Shown here: in pieces, positions 19,801 to 28,315 of the stretch
Position numbering within the stretch: position 1 is the stretch's first letter
Layout of the letters: each line of letters begins with the position of its first letter
The notes under the pieces: generated by a model
Told to the model about the DNA's origin: nothing
The model's input: the letters and a program-made list of their open reading frames with translations, nothing else
Databases searched by the model: none
Assembly: GCF_002884495.1 (NCBI RefSeq)
Contig: NZ_KZ614145.1
Coordinates: 2,370,423-2,434,422, forward strand
Length of the DNA stretch: 64,000 bases
Direction of reading: 5' to 3'
Source of the DNA: Rummeliibacillus pycnus
GTDB lineage: Bacteria > Bacillota > Bacilli > Bacillales_A > Planococcaceae
Program-made: the position numbers and the translations under genes

Positions 19801-21320
19801 TTTCCGCTTCCTATTTTATAGACATATGTGACAATTCCTTCAATCCCTGAAACTTTCTCACCTCGTTTAGGCGATTGATGCGATGCTCCTTGAATATCGT
19901 GAATTTGGGTTCCTTGTTCTGGATCAAAAACAGTATATTCATACGAAGTAACCTGACTTTCTTTTAACCCTTCTTTTACAGCAAACGCTTTTAGTGTCAT
20001 ATTATTTTGAATAGCAATAGGCTTACCGTATACCTTACTAGATTTGGTAGGTTCTGTTCCATCTGTTGTGTAAAAAATAGTTGCACCTTCAGTTGTAGTC
20101 GTTAAAGTTACTTCAGTACCTTTTGCAACAGATCCTGCTTTAATTGATGACATGACAGACTGAACTACACTCTTATCTTCTATAATATCTGCTGTGGAAC
20201 GTGGGATGATTTGATAGACATCATCGAATTGTTGAACAATCCCAGTAACCGATTCATAAGTTTTCCCAACGGATAAGTTTAATGTCTTCGTTTCATCACG
20301 TACCACAAATTGTGTTTTACCATCTGTAACCGTATAGTTAGCCCAAGTACTACTATCATCAACAGATAGGATCTTAATATTTTTTGCTGTTACTAGGCGA
20401 GATTCATTCTCTTCCGAAACTTCTGCACCTGAAACGACTTTAGGTGTTGGTGTACCTACATTTGGCTTCTTTTCAACAACTGTTGCCCCATCTAATTGCA
20501 TTAATCCTCTGTAATCAGCTATTTTACCCGTTAAAGTGACTTGATCACCAACCGCTACATCTAAAGTAGATGGACGTACAGCTATCCCGCCCGTACCATC
20601 CTGAACAGAAATCGTATTTTTTAATTTTGCTGCAACTACTGCCTCGATCGTAACAGTTTCGCCTATTGGTAGAGCTCTTGCTTGTTCAATCGATTTGATG
20701 TCAACTGAGTTTCCTGGATCTACTGGAGATCCATCCATTGTATGTTGACCGAGGTTAGATGCATCATCCTTCGATAATTGTTCCCACTCATTAGTTGGAT
20801 TGAATGGGTCGTCAATAATTGTATCACCTGCAGTAATATTGGATTTTCGTACTAATGTTACATCCGCCATGTTAGTGTCTGTCTGACCAACTTGTCCAAT
20901 AGAATCAACGATGTTATCAGATTTTTTTAAAACTACAGGGTCATCACCATTAAAATTAATAACAGTAGAATTTGAAAAATTCCCCTTACTCTTTATCTCG
21001 CTATTAGCGCTATTATTATAAATCACATAAGTTTTTCCATCAGCTAAACTTCCTGATAGATTTAATGTTGCAGTTGCTGTAGTTTTTCCATTTGCGTATA
21101 GCTCTAACTTATACTGACTTAAATCAATAGTGGATCCAGTCCCATTATATAGTTCAATTGCTTTATTATTACCGCTCCCCTCAATGTACTCAGAAATAAT
21201 CAGTTCTGAAGCATGTCCTGTTGCAGCAGCAGATGTTGGAATGGTTGGTGTTAAGATACTTGCTACTAGCAATGTCGATAAAAACGCGTTTAATGGCCTT
21301 TTCCATTTTCTTTTATTCAT
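16806..21320 (-). CDS. Giant secreted protein with two nuclease domains (EEP and endonuclease I)
   Basis: 1504 residues with signal peptide (to about residue 33). In order: lamin-tail domain (38-150, ELIISEYIEGSGNNKAIELY); DUF6359/OB-fold region (about 205-380); chitobiase-type domain (about 400-465, GATIFYTTDGTEPT); further OB-fold regions to about 740; an ExeM/YhcR-like endonuclease/exonuclease/phosphatase domain (about 755-1060) with YNLENFSNN, IGVTEVQDN, IANHWNSKSGD, GDYNDF and SDHDPVM; a link region; an Ig/cadherin-like repeat (about 1180-1270, FFQDPDGDELTF); and a C-terminal endonuclease I domain with DWNREHTWAKSHGNFG, DIHHLRPSDVQVNGARGNLD. Both catalytic sets look complete. It should degrade extracellular DNA or RNA for phosphate and nucleoside scavenging. 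No sortase or SLH anchor is visible. Confidence 0.85.
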   Translation of the reverse strand: MNKRKWKRPLNAFLSTLLVASILTPTIPTSAAATGHASELIISEYIEGSGNNKAIELYNGTGSTIDLSQYKLELYANGKTTATATLNLSGSLADGKTYVIYNNSANSEIKSKGNFSNSTVINFNGDDPVVLKKSDNIVDSIGQVGQTDTNMADVTLVRKSNITAGDTIIDDPFNPTNEWEQLSKDDASNLGQHTMDGSPVDPGNSVDIKSIEQARALPIGETVTIEAVVAAKLKNTISVQDGTGGIAVRPSTLDVAVGDQVTLTGKIADYRGLMQLDGATVVEKKPNVGTPTPKVVSGAEVSEENESRLVTAKNIKILSVDDSSTWANYTVTDGKTQFVVRDETKTLNLSVGKTYESVTGIVQQFDDVYQIIPRSTADIIEDKSVVQSVMSSIKAGSVAKGTEVTLTTTTEGATIFYTTDGTEPTKSSKVYGKPIAIQNNMTLKAFAVKEGLKESQVTSYEYTVFDPEQGTQIHDIQGASHQSPKRGEKVSGIEGIVTYVYKIGSGNYFHMQTPDDKKDNNPKTSEGIIVYTGNSVANVKIGDLVSVDGKVDEYQIDGYNDSKNDTDLSVTQINARNDQGGKVGVVKSNVTLPEPIVIDRNSLPSEVIDNDGFAKFDPEEDAIDFWESLEGMRVQVGTVKAVAPQEHGDLITVLEDRQTDTIHGGVLLTADNANADRIQFKLYDNTQARDFKVATGDKFKGPITGVVNYGFQNYKIYADYNEMKSKHVEGDSKPETTTIVKANDKLTVASYNLENFSNNTKETSDDKAHKLARAFASDMKNPDIIGVTEVQDNNGSSTGGTAADQSYQRLMTEIEKAGGVKYNYVNIDPVNNADGGAPNANIRVGFLYNPERVKLTQGIPSGDATTAVGYKNGKLTLNPGRIDPTNPAFNNSRKPLAAQFDFNGKSVVVIANHWNSKSGDTPLFGSTQPPKLESEVQRHKIANVVKDFVEKIKTDNPSANIVSVGDYNDFQFTDSLKILEGKHMTNMIHKVDKADRYTYLFQGNSQVLDHILVSNNLAKSTKIDILHINADFTDMAGRASDHDPVMVQLDLSEKSDESNAEPITAEKTYNFTNLKTKNLTLSSPSILVNFESGKITKGITITSSKYAELKGAGFTGKGFEGAAITIKPKETGSIINFSGLALEKVIIDGSNVREIRGAEKLKNIEYINGAKPETIQFRDSEGKKITPPSTPAENSAPVVKKSFNNQTVAVGKKLSFYLKDFFQDPDGDELTFSSTLGTIKSSELTLDLPVGTHNVKVTATDGKKSATSSFIVTVTADHATDDYYSDAIGKKGQVLKASLHDIIDDNRVLSYSEVWDALKITDEDPKNPNNVILLYTGESRPKVKAGGDVGDWNREHTWAKSHGNFGTSNGPGTDIHHLRPSDVQVNGARGNLDFDNGGSAVSNCSKCKRDSDSFEPPDEVKGDIARILFYMATRYEKGDKVDLELNDKVNNGTTPFHGKLSILLQWNEQDPVSEWERQRNEKIYHIQGNRNPFIDHPEWVEEIW

Positions 21321-21360
21321 TTAAACTAGTTCCTTTCTTCATCAGAATTTGCTAAAAGAA

Positions 21361-22854
21361 TTAAAGTGTTGCCTCTTCTACTTCAATACCTTCAAAAGAA
21401 ATATTACTGCCATTACTGCCTTTAACACCCGAAACATCTAATTGACCGTTTACTTTAATATTAGAAAAGGTAATTTTAGATGCCGTTCCAGTTAATACTA
21501 AATTCCCATTAATAACGGCATTCTCTAGTTTAGAAAATCCAGTGATGTCTACTTTGATGTTTCCTTTAAAAACTTTTGCTTTATCAGAAGTACCGTTAAA
21601 CTCTTTTGGTGAAACTACTTTTATGTCTCCTTCTCCGCCATTTGCTCCCCCGATTGCAAATGTAATATCAAATGTAATCTCCACTGTTACAGCTTTACCA
21701 TCTTTTGTTACAGTTGCTTTCACTATTGAACCAGCTGTTGCAGAATCTACTGTTGCAAATTTTGAACTATTGTTAGAAAACTGTGCACTTCCAGATACTG
21801 TTGTGAATGTAACTTTATCCGCATCTATTAATGGTACTGATTGCACACCGTATTGATCAGTTGTTTTGAAATCTGCAGCTCTTAATAAATCAGCTAGACT
21901 ATATGCTTTTGTTACTTTATCGATTACCTTAACTTTAGATGTAGGTTCTTTCGTACCACTTCTAAATACTTCTACTTTCGAAACTTTTGAAGGATCAATG
22001 GAGTAAGTTACAGGGACAGAAATTTTTTCACCTGTTTTAGTAATTGTAACAATACGGTTAACTGTCTTTTCCGTTGTATCTTTCCCGTTTTCCTTAAAGA
22101 AAGCAGCATTTAAAGTAGGAGTAGCCGTTATAGTGTATTCGCCTTTTGCTTTGTCTAAAGTAATCTTTTCCGCTTTTGTTGAAGCTAAAACTACAGGCTC
22201 GTCTGAAGTATATTTTGAATCTTTTGCTGCTGAAGCAAGGGTGTAACTACCTAAAACATAAACTGTAGGAACTCTGTTTGCAGTGTAAGTAACGATTAAA
22301 CCTTCTTTGTATGATTTTAAAACTCCGTTTGCATCTTTTATTGGGCCGTTTGCTAAAGTAGCATTCAAGTAATATTTTCCTTCAAATAATGCAAGTCCTA
22401 CGTTAAGAACACCATTTTTGTAGTATTTGCCTTCATAAAGACCTGTTGTTACTTTCTTAACACCTTTTACGTAGTAAGCACCTTTGTAAGTACCTGTAGC
22501 TTTTACACCTTTTTTATAGTAGTACCCTTTGTATAGACCTGTTGTTACTTTTTTTACACCTTTATAGTAGTAAGCGTCCTTGTAAATGCCTGTAGCTTTT
22601 ACGCCGTTTTCAAAATAGTACTTTTTGTTGTAAAGGCCAGTAAGTTTTTTACCGTCTTTATAAAGCTTACCCTTGTAAGATTTATAACCTTTCACTGCTT
22701 TGTTAGTTTTTGCGTTTACAAGTATACCTTTGCTAGTCACGCTGTAAGTAATTTTTGCTGAAGCATCTACACCCGGAACACCCACTGCAATCGTTAATAC
22801 GGAAGCACCAAGAACATATGCTGTTGCAGATTTAACAAATTTAAAATTTGTCAC
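21361..22854 (-). CDS. Surface protein with YG-rich repeat module, paralog 1
   Basis: 497 residues. The signal peptide ends near residue 31. Residues 35-185 form about eight modules of 15-17 residues patterned G-x-Y-(K)-x-x-Y-Y-x-K-G-V-K-x-T (GLYNKKYYFENGVKAT, GTYKGAYYVKGVKKVTT). The rest is beta-rich Ig-like sequence ending in a small repetitive LDVSGVKG... stretch. The module is shared with the genes at 25309 and 28316 and resembles aromatic cell-wall-binding repeats; wall anchoring is inferred. The start is GTG with AAGGAGG 8-9 nt upstream. Confidence 0.7.
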   Translation of the reverse strand: MTNFKFVKSATAYVLGASVLTIAVGVPGVDASAKITYSVTSKGILVNAKTNKAVKGYKSYKGKLYKDGKKLTGLYNKKYYFENGVKATGIYKDAYYYKGVKKVTTGLYKGYYYKKGVKATGTYKGAYYVKGVKKVTTGLYEGKYYKNGVLNVGLALFEGKYYLNATLANGPIKDANGVLKSYKEGLIVTYTANRVPTVYVLGSYTLASAAKDSKYTSDEPVVLASTKAEKITLDKAKGEYTITATPTLNAAFFKENGKDTTEKTVNRIVTITKTGEKISVPVTYSIDPSKVSKVEVFRSGTKEPTSKVKVIDKVTKAYSLADLLRAADFKTTDQYGVQSVPLIDADKVTFTTVSGSAQFSNNSSKFATVDSATAGSIVKATVTKDGKAVTVEITFDITFAIGGANGGEGDIKVVSPKEFNGTSDKAKVFKGNIKVDITGFSKLENAVINGNLVLTGTASKITFSNIKVNGQLDVSGVKGSNGSNISFEGIEVEEATL

Positions 22855-22924
22855 AACTAAAAGTCCTCCTTAATGGTTATTATTTCTATTTAGTTGATTT
22901 AAATTGGAAAAGATGAACATCCTA

Positions 22925-22953
22925 ATTATTTACTATTAAAAACAATATTTCCA
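22925..22953 (-). promoter_or_regulatory. Shared-design promoter of surface paralog 1
   Basis: TGGAAA (22948-22953), 17 bp, AATAAT (22925-22930), followed by TAGG. The same design is found at the two paralogs. Confidence 0.6.
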
Positions 22954-23133
22954 CCTCCTTATCTATAAAAAAACTTAATATTTACAAATTTAATATTTTA
23001 AAAATATACCTTGATCATCCAGTAATAAAACCAACTGTTAGAATTTTTTTCTTTAAATAGACATGCTTGAAGGTAATCATTGTCTAGGTATTGTATGTTG
23101 CTTTTAGAATACTCATGAATCTCCCTCCTAACT

Positions 23134-23168
23134 AAAAAACTCTCATGCACGAATACATGAGGGTTAGA
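23134..23168 (-). terminator. Orphan minus-strand terminator
   Basis: AACTCTCATG/CATGAGGGTT hairpin with TTTTTT after it on the minus strand. The only upstream candidate is the DUF3298 remnant. Another hairpin (ACTCC.ATCTTC/GAAGAT.GGAGT) lies at 23226-23256. No gene is supported in 22860-23320. Confidence 0.6.
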
Positions 23169-23323
23169 ATTTAAGATCATAATATATATTTAAAAAGAGA
23201 ATCCAATTGCTATGAATCTAAAAAAACTCCGATCTTCAGAAGAAGATAGGAGTCTTTGAATCAGTTCGTCCAATGTGGATAGAGGGATGTTTCAATTCGT
23301 CTTCTGTGACTGGTAACAAAACC

Positions 23324-23422
23324 TTATTTTAATATTTTCTTGATTCTGATTGAATACTTGCAGCAAAAGAATTTACTTCATATGGATTAATGATAACTTT
23401 TAACCCTTTTATAATCCAGAAA
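23324..23422 (-). pseudogene. Decayed 3' end of a DUF3298-type gene
   Basis: The minus-strand frame reads FWIIKGLKVIINPYEVNSFA, then ASIQSESRKILK and a stop. It aligns with the last 33 residues of the protein at 9286-9945 (FWTSKGLKVVFDPYEVNSYA). The rest of the gene is gone. Confidence 0.7.
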
Positions 23423-23504
23423 AGTTATAGATGGCTTCGCAAGTTTTTTTAGACAAATCATAAAATATACTTCATGGTATTTCTTCAAATATTCTAATAT
23501 AAAA

Positions 23505-23538
23505 ACACCTGATTTTCTTTTTACAATCAGGTATTTTA
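23505..23538. terminator. Hairpin with AACACCTGATT/AATCAGGTATTTT arms
   Basis: Terminator-like in both directions. A similar AACACCT/AGGTGTT hairpin is at 1457-1490. There is no obvious upstream gene. Confidence 0.5.
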
Positions 23539-23696
23539 CATTTATTTTAATAATTAGATCAAATTAGTATTAAGCTAATGTTATTTAAAATCTATCAACG
23601 GTCTACAAAAATAATCCATTTATACGATTTCTCCATACATGGAAAATATGGTATTTTATATAGGTATAAAATATTAATACTAAGGAGTTGGATTTA

Positions 23697-25091
23697 GTGA
23701 AAAGAGTTATTCAGTATTGTTCTCTTGTTTTGCTGTTCACTTTATGTGCAGTTGGTTTTAATATATCTCACGCACGTGCAGCTGCAGGAAACCTTGCATT
23801 TAACACATGGAAAACCGAATTTATCAAAACCGTTCAGGGCGAAACGTATACACTTAATATTCCTAAAGACGGTGTCGTTACATTAGAAATGAAAAATAAT
23901 CTTAATGCAAAATGGGATATGGTGCTAACAAACAAGAACCAAAAAGAATTACTAACAATGACTTCGACAACATATATCTTAAATGGCAATTCAACGAAGA
24001 AAGAAATTGGCATTCCTAAAGGAACTTATACTTTACAAATCAAAGGTAACTGGGGCAACTTTGATACAACAGCTAGCCTTTTCCAAGTAAAATACAGTGC
24101 TCGCTCAGATTTTGAAAAAGAAGATAATACATTACTTCAAGATGCGAATGCTATTTCACTTAACAAAGCATATTACGGAAATATCAGTTCAAGCAATGAC
24201 CAAGATAGCTATAAATTCACAGTAAGAGCTAACAGTAACATTACTTTAAATTTAAGCAATCATAAAGATGTACAATGGGACGCTGTGATCTATGATGCCA
24301 GTGAAAGAGAATATCTACGATTGAGAAGTAAAGATGCAAATTCAGGGAAAGTAACAAAAAATGTAGGATTATCACGTGGTACTTATTATGTAGTTGTTCG
24401 ACAAATGGATTCACCTAAATACGCTAATGAACGATACAACTTTAAAGTTTCTACGAATACAAACCAAAACGTTGAACAAGAAAATAACGACTCCATGTCT
24501 AGTGCAACAGTCATTCCATTCGCTACTAATTATACAGGAATCATCTCAACAACAAGTGATTTTGACTATTATCGTGCAGAGATCAAAAAGAATAATACGT
24601 ACACAGTATTTTCACTTCGTAATAAGGCTAATACTTCTTGGTTAGTAACCATTTATAACGAAATGGGCGGAGAAGTTGGTAAATTTACTACCAAAAATAC
24701 AAATTCAGGATCATCTTCATTCTCGACTTACTTACCGCAAGGGTTGTACTACGTTCGTGTGACAGATAATTCAAACACAGTGAATAAACCATATACAATC
24801 AATGTTTACACAAAAACTAAATCTGCTGCTCCTTCCACAAAAAATATTTCAGTAACAAACAAAAAAGGTGCCAAAGATACAGTTACCGTAAAAAAAGTAA
24901 GTAAACAAATTGTGGTTCGTATCTATAACTCAAAAGGTAAATTGTTAAAGAAATCCACTGCTACTTCTACTACAGTGAAAGTAAGTAAATTAAACCTTGG
25001 CAAAAAAGCTGGTACAATTTACGTAACAATCCAAAAATCAGGTCAATTAGAAAGTTCTAAAACAAAAGTGAATTTTAAAAAGGAAAAATAA
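23697..25091 (+). CDS. Secreted protein with PPC-like beta domains
   Basis: 464 residues from the GTG at 23697, with AAGGAG 9 nt upstream; an in-frame TTG at 23688 abuts that site and is unlikely. A signal peptide covers about residues 1-30. Three PPC-like (bacterial pre-peptidase C-terminal) beta-sandwich repeats follow; the second and third begin FEKEDNTLLQDANAISLN and VEQENNDSMSSATVIPF, each leading to D-x-D-x-Y/Y-Y and G-T-Y-Y-V-x-V. The last 90 residues are a lysine-rich repeat domain. No catalytic domain is seen, so it is probably a binding or structural exoprotein. Confidence 0.7.
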   Translation: MKRVIQYCSLVLLFTLCAVGFNISHARAAAGNLAFNTWKTEFIKTVQGETYTLNIPKDGVVTLEMKNNLNAKWDMVLTNKNQKELLTMTSTTYILNGNSTKKEIGIPKGTYTLQIKGNWGNFDTTASLFQVKYSARSDFEKEDNTLLQDANAISLNKAYYGNISSSNDQDSYKFTVRANSNITLNLSNHKDVQWDAVIYDASEREYLRLRSKDANSGKVTKNVGLSRGTYYVVVRQMDSPKYANERYNFKVSTNTNQNVEQENNDSMSSATVIPFATNYTGIISTTSDFDYYRAEIKKNNTYTVFSLRNKANTSWLVTIYNEMGGEVGKFTTKNTNSGSSSFSTYLPQGLYYVRVTDNSNTVNKPYTINVYTKTKSAAPSTKNISVTNKKGAKDTVTVKKVSKQIVVRIYNSKGKLLKKSTATSTTVKVSKLNLGKKAGTIYVTIQKSGQLESSKTKVNFKKEK

Positions 25092-25112
25092 CAATCAAAT
25101 TACCAAACTTTA

Positions 25113-25151
25113 TAAAAACCCTTGCATTTCGACAAATGCAAGGGTTTTTAA
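25113..25151 (+). terminator. Terminator of the PPC-like gene
   Basis: AAAAACCCTTGCATTT/AAATGCAAGGGTTTTT, a long perfect stem. Confidence 0.95.
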
Positions 25152-25221
25152 CATCAATCCACCTACCATAACCCATAAACTAAATCCTCTTAAATCATTT
25201 GAATATTTTCGCTCAAAATTA

Positions 25222-25250
25222 TGGTAAATTAAACCTATATAGTTGATAAT
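25222..25250 (+). promoter_or_regulatory. Shared-design promoter of surface paralog 2
   Basis: TGGTAA (25222-25227), 17 bp ending TAGTT, GATAAT (25245-25250) then TAG. Confidence 0.6.
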
Positions 25251-25308
25251 TAGAATAGAAGTGATGGACAAAATTGATAATCACATATAAAAAAGGAGGA
25301 TATTATTC

Positions 25309-27843
25309 GTGTTACAGTATAAACTTGCTAAAACCGCAACTGCTCTAGTACTTGGAGCTTCAGTTCTAACAACTTCAGTAGTCCATTCAGGTGCAGAGGC
25401 TTCTGCAAAAACCACTTACAAAGTGACTAAAAATGGCATTCTCGTAAATGCAAAAACAAATAAATTCATTAAAGGGTACAAGTCTTTTAATGGTGTACTA
25501 TTTAAAGACGGTAAATCTTTTACTGGTATTTACAACAAACGCTACTACAAAATCGGTGTGAAAGCTACTGGTACTTACAAAGGGGCTTACTACGTAAAAG
25601 GTGTTAAAAAAGTAACCACAGGTACTTACGCTGGTGCTTATTATGTGAAGGGAATCAAAAAAGTCGCAACAGGTACTTATGCCGGTGCTTACTATGTGAA
25701 GGGGATCAAAAAAGTAACCACTGGTACTTATGAAAATGCATACTATGTAAAAGGTAAAAAAGTGGTTGATACGGGTCTTTATAAAGACAAATTTTATAAA
25801 GATGGCGTACTCAATGTAGGACTAGCACTATTCAATGAAAAATACTATTTTGATGCGGATCTAGCAAATGATACATACCTAGATAACGGGGTTGAAAAAG
25901 CATTTGAAGGTGGACTTGTTGTTGGCCCTAAAGTAAAGTCTTTGGAAACCGTAAACGCAAAACAAATTAAAATTACTTTCAATCGTTCAATAGATGCATC
26001 AACGATTATCGGGGAAGCAAATAGGTTGAAAAATATAACAGTGACAAAAGTGGGTTCCTCTACTCTAACGGATTTAACAGCTGAAGTATCAGCAGATAAA
26101 AAATCAGTAATCATCACAGCTAGTTCTGGTACGATTTTCTCTGGTTCCTACGCGGTAGAAGTAACAGATCAAGTAGAAACAACGACTAAAGAAAAATTCG
26201 CAGCCAACACTCAAATTGTAAGAGTCGATGATAAAACGGCTCCAACCTATGTGGATTTTACAAAACAAAATGCTTCTACCTTTGTTTTTAATTTTTCTGA
26301 ACCCATCAATGATTTAGGATTAATCGTATTAAAATATACAGATGGTTCTTCTATTCAAGTACCAGCGGATAATATCACAATTGAAGGTTCTTCTATTAAA
26401 ATTGTATTACCTTCCACTGTGACAGCTGGCAAAGATATTAAAGTAGCATTCACGGGTTTAACGGACTATGCTACCAATATCCTTGAAACACCATTCTCTG
26501 TCACCATTCAAAAAGGTGAAAAAGATGGTGTAGCACCAGGGGTTACTAGTGTAACACCTATAAATGCCAAAAAATTCACCATCAAATTCTCTGAAGGGGT
26601 TCAAGAGTTTGACAAAACAGACCTAGCTATTTCTGGTTCGAACGCTTCCATCAAAACAATCACTCAAGATAAAACAGATAAAACAAAATACATGGTAGAG
26701 TTAAATTCTGCAGTATCAGGCTTAGTGAATGTATCAATAGCTGACAAATCATACACGGATCTATCTGGGGAAGCTGGGAAAGCATTCAATCAAATCATCA
26801 ATTTTGTAGCTGATACTGTCAAACCAACTGTAACTGCTTCACTTTCTATGGATAAAGACGACAAACAAGTATTAACCCTTACAACCAGTGAAGATACAAC
26901 ACTAGTTGCTTCAGGTACAATCATTCTACCAGCAAAAGCTGTTAAAAACTATGTGACAGCTACAGGCAATATAAAGTTTGAAGCTGCAGATTTAACACCG
27001 GTACCAGGGTCTTCAACTCAATACACAATTGCATTATCTAAACTAAAGTTTGAAGATAAAGCACTCGAAAAAGATACTACTTACACAGTAGACTTAATCG
27101 CAAATGTATTTGCCGACGTAGCAGATAACCAAAATACTGCCAAAAAATCTGCATTCTCATTCACACGCGGTGAAGACAAAGATAATGCAAAACCAGTCAT
27201 AACGGACAAACAAGTGACTGTTGTGGACAATGATACATTTACAGTGGACTTCGGTACGGATGTAGCTATGGACAATTCAACAATAGTCCATAAAGATAAC
27301 TACTACGTAGCAGGTGCGATCGTTGACTCTGTCACTTTAAATGCAAATGGTGTAGCTACAGTAAAACTTGTCTCTGGTTCAAACAACTATTCTGGAAACC
27401 GTACTGTAAAAATTAAAGGCATCAAAGCACTAAACGGTAACACGATGGATGATTTTGTGACAACTAAATCATTCAACGAAAATGTAAAACCAACAATTTC
27501 TTCAGCAAAAGTTTCTAAAATTGTAAAAGCAACACCAGCCGATTCCAATAACCCTGCAAACCCAGGCTCAACAACTGTGATTGTGACATTCAGTGAAGCC
27601 GTAAAAGTTAATAATGACACAACATACAAACTAACTATTGGTGGTAAAGAAGTAACAGGCACAGTTGCATCGGTATCCAAAACAACTACAGCTAACAAAG
27701 AAGTAACTCTAACGATCAATAAAGAATTAACAACTACTGACTTTACAAGTGGCGTGATCTTAACATCCGATGATTATCAAATTGTAGATGAAGCTAATAA
27801 TAAAGCGGATATAGCAGATAACGGGATTGTTGTGACTTTATAG
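25309..27843 (+). CDS. Surface protein with YG-rich repeat module and SbsA-type Ig domains, paralog 2
   Basis: 844 residues with signal peptide to about residue 31. Residues 35-190 hold about nine 15-17 residue modules, three of them nearly identical (GTYAGAYYVKGIKKVTT type). From residue 205 on, four or five SbsA-like Ig domains follow, each opening with a phrase such as VKSLETVNAKQIKITFNRSI or VTSVTPINAKKFTIKFSEGV. These domains are typical of S-layer proteins. The start is GTG with GGAGG 9 nt upstream. Probably a surface-layer or adhesive protein attached by its N-terminal repeats instead of SLH domains (inference). Confidence 0.75.
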   Translation: MLQYKLAKTATALVLGASVLTTSVVHSGAEASAKTTYKVTKNGILVNAKTNKFIKGYKSFNGVLFKDGKSFTGIYNKRYYKIGVKATGTYKGAYYVKGVKKVTTGTYAGAYYVKGIKKVATGTYAGAYYVKGIKKVTTGTYENAYYVKGKKVVDTGLYKDKFYKDGVLNVGLALFNEKYYFDADLANDTYLDNGVEKAFEGGLVVGPKVKSLETVNAKQIKITFNRSIDASTIIGEANRLKNITVTKVGSSTLTDLTAEVSADKKSVIITASSGTIFSGSYAVEVTDQVETTTKEKFAANTQIVRVDDKTAPTYVDFTKQNASTFVFNFSEPINDLGLIVLKYTDGSSIQVPADNITIEGSSIKIVLPSTVTAGKDIKVAFTGLTDYATNILETPFSVTIQKGEKDGVAPGVTSVTPINAKKFTIKFSEGVQEFDKTDLAISGSNASIKTITQDKTDKTKYMVELNSAVSGLVNVSIADKSYTDLSGEAGKAFNQIINFVADTVKPTVTASLSMDKDDKQVLTLTTSEDTTLVASGTIILPAKAVKNYVTATGNIKFEAADLTPVPGSSTQYTIALSKLKFEDKALEKDTTYTVDLIANVFADVADNQNTAKKSAFSFTRGEDKDNAKPVITDKQVTVVDNDTFTVDFGTDVAMDNSTIVHKDNYYVAGAIVDSVTLNANGVATVKLVSGSNNYSGNRTVKIKGIKALNGNTMDDFVTTKSFNENVKPTISSAKVSKIVKATPADSNNPANPGSTTVIVTFSEAVKVNNDTTYKLTIGGKEVTGTVASVSKTTTANKEVTLTINKELTTTDFTSGVILTSDDYQIVDEANNKADIADNGIVVTL

Positions 27844-27876
27844 TTTTTGGTGTCACTTATAAAGATTTATAAAGAT

Positions 27877-27908
27877 GATCTTAATCTGTTATGATTAAGA
27901 TCTTTTTT
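27877..27908 (+). terminator. Terminator of surface paralog 2
   Basis: GATCTTAATC/GATTAAGATC followed by TTTTTT. Confidence 0.9.
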
Positions 27909-28189
27909 ATAGCACCTTCGGCGATTAAATAAATTCTGTATATTTGTTGATTGAACACTTTCGCTAGTAGACATCCAAAAATTAATAGCATTATATTACT
28001 CAAATCAATTTTCCAATTTTCCACCTTGCATTGAAGTAGAAAATGAATAAAATAGTAAGTTGTTTTTATTTCTATACATTTATATAGATTTGGGGTAAAA
28101 TCTCAATCTCTATCTAATATATTTCAGACTCCCTTTATTACAGTTAAAAGCCTTAACTTCAATCTAACACCTAGATTTATCTTCTTAAA

Positions 28190-28230
28190 TAAAAAAGAAA
28201 AGACCTCACTCTCTAAAGAGAGCGAGGTCT
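28190..28230 (-). terminator. Terminator of surface paralog 3
   Basis: AGACCTCACTCTCT pairs with AGAGAGCGAGGTCT with one mismatch; T-rich on the minus strand. Confidence 0.85.
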
Positions 28231-28315
28231 AATTCATTTAAGAATGTTTGGTTGACCACTAAGAGTCTTTATTATGGGATTTTGCCCAAATAAGAACCTA
28301 AACTTTCTATACTAA

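Noticed and set aside
22998-23180. Minus-strand open frame of 60 codons
   Set aside because: It includes the terminator hairpin at 23134-23168 and has no ribosome binding site.
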